Shown here one piece after another: positions 59,309 to 64,000 of a DNA stretch of 64,000 bases. Both the position numbers and the translations under genes were made by a program. Source of the DNA: Snodgrassella alvi (GTDB lineage: Bacteria > Pseudomonadota > Gammaproteobacteria > Burkholderiales > Neisseriaceae); the NCBI RefSeq assembly GCF_002777745.1, contig NZ_MEIO01000066.1:1-64000 (forward strand), written 5' to 3'. Position 1 is the first letter of the stretch. Each line of letters opens with the position of its first letter. A model generated the notes under the pieces. It did not search any database. It saw nothing but the letters and a program-made list of their open reading frames with translations, and was not told where the DNA came from.

Positions 59309-59851
59309 ATGTTATTAGACAGCAAACGCTCCGCAGTATTAATGATTGATTTACAGACACGCCTGTTACCAGCCTTGAATAATACAGACGAACTGCTGAC
59401 CAATAATATATGGCTGGCAGGACTGGCAAATGATATGGCTATTCCTACCTTAATCAGCGAGCACTGTGTTGATAAAATTGGCGCGACCCGAGAAGAAATT
59501 ATTACAGCTGCACCACAAGCCAGAATCGTCCAGAAACAAAGTTTTTCCGTATTTTCCGCCGGTGTTCTGACTGAAGACAGCCTGCACCATGCCAACCAGA
59601 TTATTATTTCCGGTATAGAAGCTCATATCTGCGTTTTACAGACTGCTCTGGACTTGCGTGCACATGGTTATGAAGTTTTTGTGGTTGCAGATGCTGTATG
59701 TTCACGTCGGCAACGTGATGTTGAATTGGGTTTGGCACGCATGCAGGCCAGTGGTTGTGAAATCGTTAGTCGTGAAATGATTGCATTTGAATGGTTAGGT
59801 AGTGCAAATAACCCGCAATTCAGAGAGATTCACAAAAAATACATCCGTTAA
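59309..59851 (+). CDS. Isochorismatase-family hydrolase (YcaC-like)
   Basis: This 180-residue cysteine hydrolase has the family triad. Asp is in VLMIDLQTRLLP, Lys in VQKQSFSVFSAG and Cys in ISGIEAHICVLQTALDL. The sequence resembles YcaC-like members whose natural substrates are unknown. It lacks a carrier-protein domain, so it is not a siderophore isochorismatase of EntB type. It ends at a perfect palindromic terminator shared with the convergent uspA. Confidence 0.9.
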   Translation: MLLDSKRSAVLMIDLQTRLLPALNNTDELLTNNIWLAGLANDMAIPTLISEHCVDKIGATREEIITAAPQARIVQKQSFSVFSAGVLTEDSLHHANQIIISGIEAHICVLQTALDLRAHGYEVFVVADAVCSRRQRDVELGLARMQASGCEIVSREMIAFEWLGSANNPQFREIHKKYIR

Positions 59852-59926
59852 CTTAGTCTGTGTATCCAGCAATAATACGATTCACATCAAAAGTGCGGTT
59901 TCATAGCATAACAGTAATACCTGTCA

Positions 59927-59962
59927 AAAATCTGAATCGGCTTTAAAGCCGATTCAGATTTT
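59927..59962. terminator. Bidirectional terminator (36-base perfect palindrome)
   Basis: The arms 59927-59944 and 59945-59962 are perfect reverse complements. The practical stem carries AATCGGCT against AGCCGATT, with A and T runs outside. It lies between convergent genes. Confidence 0.94.
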
Positions 59963-60023
59963 ATCTATACAAAACCTATCGCAATTTTCAAAAGCTCAAT
60001 TTCGCTTATCTACTTGATTATAA

Positions 60024-60488
60024 TTAGCTATCTATTTTATCGCGAATAATCAACAATGGCAGAGTAGTCTCTCGCATAACAGTTTCAGCAAAACTGCCCA
60101 TCAGTAAATGCATCAGACCACTACGTCCATGGGTACCCAGAATAATAAGATCACTACCATGCCCATCAGCATAATCAACCAGCATCTGTGCCATTTCTTT
60201 TGCCCCTTTGTTGGCAATCAGCAAATGACGATGTACCCTACCCTCCGGCAAAGCTGCTTCGGCTTTTTCCACCGCTGCATCCAGTACCGTATTACCCTCT
60301 GACAAGGCAGCTGCTTCATAACTTTCATGTTGCAAAAACTCAGGAGCCAGAGCCATATATTCAGTTGGATTGGCTACATTGACAACAGTTAAATCAGCAT
60401 CTTCACTCTTGGCCAGACCAATAGCATGATCTAAAGCATTTTCTGAAGTATGGCTGCCATCTACTGCCACCAGTAAATGTTTATACAT
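60024..60488 (-). CDS. Universal stress protein, UspA family
   Basis: This 154-residue single-domain Usp protein begins MYKHLLVAVDGSHTSENAL. It carries the ATP-binding signature GTHGRSGLMHLLMGSFAETV (G-2x-G-9x-G-S). ATP binding puts it nearer UspFG-type than the non-binding UspA group. It would help survival under starvation or stress. The start at 60488 has an excellent AAGGAGAG site; the open frame upstream is ignored. It is divergent from tcdA. Confidence 0.93.
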   Translation of the reverse strand: MYKHLLVAVDGSHTSENALDHAIGLAKSEDADLTVVNVANPTEYMALAPEFLQHESYEAAALSEGNTVLDAAVEKAEAALPEGRVHRHLLIANKGAKEMAQMLVDYADGHGSDLIILGTHGRSGLMHLLMGSFAETVMRETTLPLLIIRDKIDS

Positions 60489-60582
60489 GAAACTCTCCTT
60501 ATCCTTTTTAGCAATTCGAATCATTTAGCAGATACAGTATAATACCACTACCTGCTTAAAACGGCTTTCCGGATTTTATTAC

Positions 60583-61365
60583 GTGTCGCAGATATTCAAT
60601 TTTTCAGCAAACTATCAACGCCGCTTCGGTGGCATCGCACGATTGTACGGCGAAGACTGCCTGCAACGTTTCGCTTCGGCACACGTCTGTGTAGTTGGCG
60701 TGGGTGGTGTAGGTTCATGGGCAATAGAAGCACTGGCACGCAGTGGCATCGGTGCTCTGACACTGATTGACTTAGATAACGTGGCCGAATCGAATATCAA
60801 TCGCCAGCTGCCAGCTTTAATCAGCCTGATCGGCAAGCCTAAAGTCGAAGCTCTGGCAGAACGCATTGCCGATATTAATCCCGAATGTCAGGTCACCTGT
60901 ATAGAGGATTTTGTAGATACAGACAATCTTAGCCAAATATTTAGCCAGCCATTTGATTTTGTCATTGATGCTATCGATCAAGTACGTGTCAAAGCAGCAA
61001 TGGCCGCTTTTTTTATCACCCAGCACCAATCTTTTATCGTTTCAGGAGGTGCGGGCGGACAAAAAGATGCTGCGCTGATTCAGTGTGCTGATTTAAGCCG
61101 CGTAACCAACGACCGCATGCTGGCCAATATGCGGTATACATTACGCAAACGACATGGATTCAGTCGCCGGCCAACTGACAAAATGCATATACCCTGCATC
61201 TATTCCAGCGAAAATATCACCCTGCCTCAGGCAGGTATCTGTAATACAGAACAAACTGCTCCGCAAGGACTGTCCTGTGCTGGCTATGGTGCTGCCATGG
61301 TTGTCACCGCCAGCTTTGGTCTGCGTTGTGCTCAAGCATGCCTGGAACATCTGTGCAAGAACTGA
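60583..61365 (+). CDS. tcdA: tRNA threonylcarbamoyladenosine dehydratase TcdA
   Basis: This E1-like ThiF-family enzyme (CsdL/YgdL) uses ATP to cyclise t6A at tRNA position 37 to ct6A. The ATP-binding motif is VVGVGGVGSWAIEALARSG, followed by LIDLDNVAESNINRQ. The adenylation-site region is FVIDAIDQVRVKAAM. Length 260 matches. The start is GTG at 60583 and no clear ribosome-binding site is seen. It is followed after eight bases by scpA, probably in one transcript. Confidence 0.94.
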   Translation: MSQIFNFSANYQRRFGGIARLYGEDCLQRFASAHVCVVGVGGVGSWAIEALARSGIGALTLIDLDNVAESNINRQLPALISLIGKPKVEALAERIADINPECQVTCIEDFVDTDNLSQIFSQPFDFVIDAIDQVRVKAAMAAFFITQHQSFIVSGGAGGQKDAALIQCADLSRVTNDRMLANMRYTLRKRHGFSRRPTDKMHIPCIYSSENITLPQAGICNTEQTAPQGLSCAGYGAAMVVTASFGLRCAQACLEHLCKN

Positions 61366-61373
61366 ACATAAGC

Positions 61374-62207
61374 ATGAGTATAGAAACTACTGCGGAAAAA
61401 ACAGTTGCTGTGCTTTTCGGACAGCCTGTTACAGAAATTCCGCGAGACTTGTTTATTCCACCAGATGCACTGCAAATAGTTTTACAGAGTTTTGAAGGTC
61501 CACTGGATTTACTGCTATATCTGATTCGCAAACAAAATATCGATGTACTCGATATTCCTATGCTTACGGTAACCGAGCAATATCTGTCTTATATACATCA
61601 GATGCAGCAGCACGAACTGGATTTAACGGCTGAATATTTGTTAATGGCAGCAGTACTGATTGAAATTAAAACCCGGTTACTTCTACCCACCCCGCCCGCC
61701 AGCGAGGAAGAAGCTGCCGATCCGCGCGCCGAACTGGTACGTCGCCTGCTTGCCTATGAACAGATGAAGCTGGCAGCCACCGAACTGGATGCTTTACCCC
61801 GGGCAGGACGAGATTTTGCCTGGGCGTGGCTGCCGGTAGAATTGGTTGCCATTACCCAGCCACCGCAAGTACAGGTAGCAGATCTAACTCGTGCATGGCT
61901 GGCGATTCTGGCACGCGCCCAGCACAAGCGCAGCCATAATGTGGTCAAAGAAACCTTATCCGTACGCGCCCAGATGACAGCTGTTTTACGCTATCTGCAA
62001 ACCCGTCAGCACTGTTATTTCACTGAACTTTTCGGCCGTAACGATAGCTTGGCACTGGTTGTCACTACCTTTATTGCATTACTAGAACTGGCAAAGGAAG
62101 GACTTGTCTACATTACCCAGTATAGTACCGAAGAACCGATTACCATTCAGACTGCTGGCGTGGAAGCCGGCACCGATTCAACACCGGTTAATGAATCAGC
62201 TCCATAG
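61374..62207 (+). CDS. scpA: Segregation and condensation protein A
   Basis: ScpA is the kleisin subunit that bridges the SMC heads in chromosome condensation. The N-terminal motif FEGPLDLLLYLIRKQNIDVLDI-type region and LTAEYLLMAAVLIEIKTRLLLP are characteristic. The C-terminal winged helix closes the protein (VVTTFIALLELAKEGLV). The start is the ATG at 61374 (277 residues), eight bases after tcdA; an upstream frame overlaps tcdA. ScpB is not in this window. Confidence 0.94.
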   Translation: MSIETTAEKTVAVLFGQPVTEIPRDLFIPPDALQIVLQSFEGPLDLLLYLIRKQNIDVLDIPMLTVTEQYLSYIHQMQQHELDLTAEYLLMAAVLIEIKTRLLLPTPPASEEEAADPRAELVRRLLAYEQMKLAATELDALPRAGRDFAWAWLPVELVAITQPPQVQVADLTRAWLAILARAQHKRSHNVVKETLSVRAQMTAVLRYLQTRQHCYFTELFGRNDSLALVVTTFIALLELAKEGLVYITQYSTEEPITIQTAGVEAGTDSTPVNESAP

Positions 62208-62265
62208 TGACAAGCACAGTGAAAAACCCTAATATAACAATTAATATTTACATCAGGATACTATC

Positions 62266-62745
62266 ATGCCTGCCCAGCCCGGGTTATTTAAAACCCTGTT
62301 TAATCACTATCTGAATTTACCGCATTGCCGCTGGTTAAGAATTTATGGAGACTGTAGCTCCGGTGAACCAGTCATCTCTGTTGACTGGCGCGATGAACTG
62401 CTTGAAAACACTGACAGTGGCAATATTCATGGCGGTGTAATCACTACACTTGTTGATATGGCTTCTGCCTGCTCACTGGCCGCATTGTTTCAACAGTTTG
62501 AAACCACAGCCACACTGGATATGCGCATAGATTACCTGAAACAGCCCACAGCCAAACAGCCAATTCATGTTCGCGCACATTGTTACCGCCAAGAAGGACA
62601 GATTGCCTTTATCCGCAGCCACTGCTTTCAGGAAGATGAAAATCAACCCTTTGCTCTAGGTATGGCTACCTTTATTCACACTCCGTTAGGTGAAACAGAA
62701 CAACGGGCATTACAGGCATATCTGCAACAGGAGCAAGCCAAATGA
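62266..62745 (+). CDS. Hotdog-fold thioesterase (PaaI type), first of a pair
   Basis: This 159-residue protein has the PaaI/HGG signature NIHGGVITTLVDMASACS. An RIDYLKQPTAKQPIHVRA strand follows, as in acyl-CoA thioesterases. Substrates are probably acyl or aryl CoA esters but cannot be named. An AGGATACTATC site precedes the ATG. Its stop overlaps the start of the next hotdog gene as ATGA, so the two proteins are made together and may form a heteromer. Confidence 0.88.
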   Translation: MPAQPGLFKTLFNHYLNLPHCRWLRIYGDCSSGEPVISVDWRDELLENTDSGNIHGGVITTLVDMASACSLAALFQQFETTATLDMRIDYLKQPTAKQPIHVRAHCYRQEGQIAFIRSHCFQEDENQPFALGMATFIHTPLGETEQRALQAYLQQEQAK

Positions 62746-63179
62746 GTCCGACTATTTTCCAGCTAGATGAACAATTAACCAGCAAGGCTTATCAGCTTAT
62801 GCCTTACAGTGCAGCAATAAATCTGCAAATTGGTACAGATAGCCAGAACAGACGTCTATACAGCTTACCTTTTGCTCCACAAAATATTGGTAATATTTTC
62901 CTGCCTGCACTTCATGGTGGCCTAATTGGCGGCTTTTTACAAAGCTGTATCAATTTATATTTGATGGAACAGCAAAACTTGTCTAAGCCAGCTCGGATAA
63001 TTGACTACACAACAGATTATTTATTGAGTGGCAAGGCGCTGGATAGCTATGCCCAATGCCAGATTATGCATGCAGGCAAGCGTATTTCACATGTTACCGT
63101 AACAATGTGGCAAAACCAGTCAGATAAACCTATTGCTTTTGCACGTGCACACCTGCAAATGCCTGCAATAGCCGAATGA
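62742..63179 (+). CDS. Hotdog-fold thioesterase-like protein, second of a pair
   Basis: This 145-residue protein shares the fold of its neighbour. The equivalent motif is LPALHGGLIGGFLQSCINLYL, which keeps the HGG, and a strand KPARIIDYTTDYLLSG aligns with the neighbour's IDYLKQP. The two proteins differ strongly otherwise, so this is an old duplication or a pair of subunits. The ATG overlaps the previous stop by four bases (ATGA), which indicates translational coupling. The substrate is unknown. Confidence 0.82.
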   Translation: MSPTIFQLDEQLTSKAYQLMPYSAAINLQIGTDSQNRRLYSLPFAPQNIGNIFLPALHGGLIGGFLQSCINLYLMEQQNLSKPARIIDYTTDYLLSGKALDSYAQCQIMHAGKRISHVTVTMWQNQSDKPIAFARAHLQMPAIAE

Positions 63180-63275
63180 AAAAAATAAACTGCTAGCCCA
63201 TACCCGAACACCGAAGACATATTCTTCTGAAATAGCTTTACACTTTCACTTTTTTGCAAGAGTTGAATCAGCGAT

Positions 63276-64000
63276 ATGGCCATAAATACCAACCGACCAC
63301 CGATTATCCAGTCACTACTGGATACAGATTTATACAAATTCACTATGCTTCAGGTTGTCCTGCACCAATTTCCCCAAGCAACTGGTGTCTATGAATTTCG
63401 CTGTCGTAACAACCATGAAACAGAATATCCGCTGGGCGATATTCTGGAAGAACTAAACTGGGAGCTGGATCGTCTCTGCCAGATGAGATTCAGCAAAGAC
63501 GAATTGCAATATCTGCGCAGCCTGCGCTTTATCAAAAGCGATTTCGTTGACTATATGGAGCTGTTTCAATTAAAGCGCCGTTTTATCAAAACATCCATAG
63601 ATAATAATCAGTACCTGAATATCCGTATTGAAGGCCCTATTATTCAGGCAATGTTTTTTGAAATATTTGTTCTATCCATTGTCAATGAATTGTATTTTCA
63701 CCGACTGGAAACATCCGAAATACTGGCAGAAGGCGAACGACGTCTTCAAGCCAAAGCTAAGCTGATACACCGCTACGCATCAGAACAACAGCATTACAAC
63801 TCACCATTTATTGTTTCCGATTTTGGTACCCGGCGTCGCTATCGCTATTCATGGCAGAAACATGTTGTAAGAACCCTCCACGAAGCAGCACCCAGTGTTT
63901 TTCGCGGAACCAGCAACGTATATATTGCCAAAGAACTTGGACTGATTCCTATTGGCACCATGGCTCATGAATTCTTACAGGCCTTTCAGGCTCTGGATGT
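63276..64000 (+). CDS. pncB: Nicotinate phosphoribosyltransferase, 3' end outside window
   Basis: The open frame from ATG 63276 runs to the window end, giving about 241 residues of a roughly 400-residue enzyme. PncB joins nicotinate and PRPP in NAD salvage. The start [17 protein letters not shown] and the motifs [55 protein letters not shown] and [13 protein letters not shown] are all typical. The phosphorylated histidine would be that in GTMAHEF or nearby. A ribosome-binding site is not obvious. Confidence 0.94.
   Translation, partial: MAINTNRPPIIQSLLDTDLYKFTMLQVVLHQFPQATGVYEFRCRNNHETEYPLGDILEELNWELDRLCQMRFSKDELQYLRSLRFIKSDFVDYMELFQLKRRFIKTSIDNNQYLNIRIEGPIIQAMFFEIFVLSIVNELYFHRLETSEILAEGERRLQAKAKLIHRYASEQQHYNSPFIVSDFGTRRRYRYSWQKHVVRTLHEAAPSVFRGTSNVYIAKELGLIPIGTMAHEFLQAFQALD

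Overview
This window is a stretch of bacterial chromosome from a member of the Neisseriaceae. The Hfq and ribosomal protein S1 sequences are of the Neisseria type. The block rlmN-pilW-rodZ-ispG-hisS-yfgM-der-hfq has no bamB, as in Neisseria, and there is a UbiM-like ubiquinone hydroxylase. The DNA is clearly AT-rich, with long A/T spacers, which fits the bee-gut genus Snodgrassella better than Neisseria. That genus call is an inference from recalled protein similarity; no database search was possible.

Layout: (1) 1-1164, one partial IS3-family insertion sequence with a programmed-frameshift transposase, next to an EmrE-like small multidrug transporter. (2) 1639-15225, a long, mostly minus-strand housekeeping block: hfq, der, yfgM, hisS, ispG, rodZ, pilW, rlmN, a 2-oxoglutarate/iron oxygenase, ndk, zapE, ihfB, rpsA and cmk. 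(3) 15442-24962, an unknown membrane protein, aroA, ruvB, a phosphohexomutase, an MFS transporter, a long AT-rich spacer, thioredoxin, metZ and yaaA. (4) 25026-28200, the most unusual part: a normal tRNA-Ser(UGA) with its promoter, two near-identical unknown genes, a second divergent but still foldable tRNA-Ser-like sequence between them, and a broken Mrr-like restriction endonuclease gene. (5) 28140-32527, clpB, a heavily decayed beta-lactamase-like serine hydrolase pseudogene, and a CYTH-domain protein. (6) 32577-50325, housekeeping and metabolic genes on both strands: prmB, a zinc-metallopeptidase-like protein, DUF2062, Smr, ubiM, pyrF, lapB-lapA, ilvE, a zinc-finger protein, trxB, fabI, mscL, a class-1-like dihydroorotate dehydrogenase, a GST, rlmJ, fbp, ppiB, a lipoprotein and cysK. 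(7) 50326-64000, acnB, an M48 lipoprotein peptidase, trkA-trkH, a lytic transglycosylase, an isochorismatase-like hydrolase, a universal stress protein, tcdA, scpA, two hotdog thioesterases and the start of pncB, which runs off the window.

Functional themes are translation and RNA metabolism (hisS, rpsA, cmk, rlmN, rlmJ, prmB, hfq), envelope and type IV pilus assembly (rodZ, pilW, lapA/lapB, slt), amino-acid and central metabolism (aroA, metZ, cysK, ilvE, acnB, fbp), redox and stress proteins (trxA, trxB, yaaA, clpB, uspA) and potassium uptake (trkA, trkH). Most transcription units end in clear hairpin terminators, several of them bidirectional between convergent genes. Some terminators carry GCAGCCTG-type sequences that resemble neisserial DNA uptake sequences. 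No CRISPR array, prophage, integrase or complete defence system was seen.
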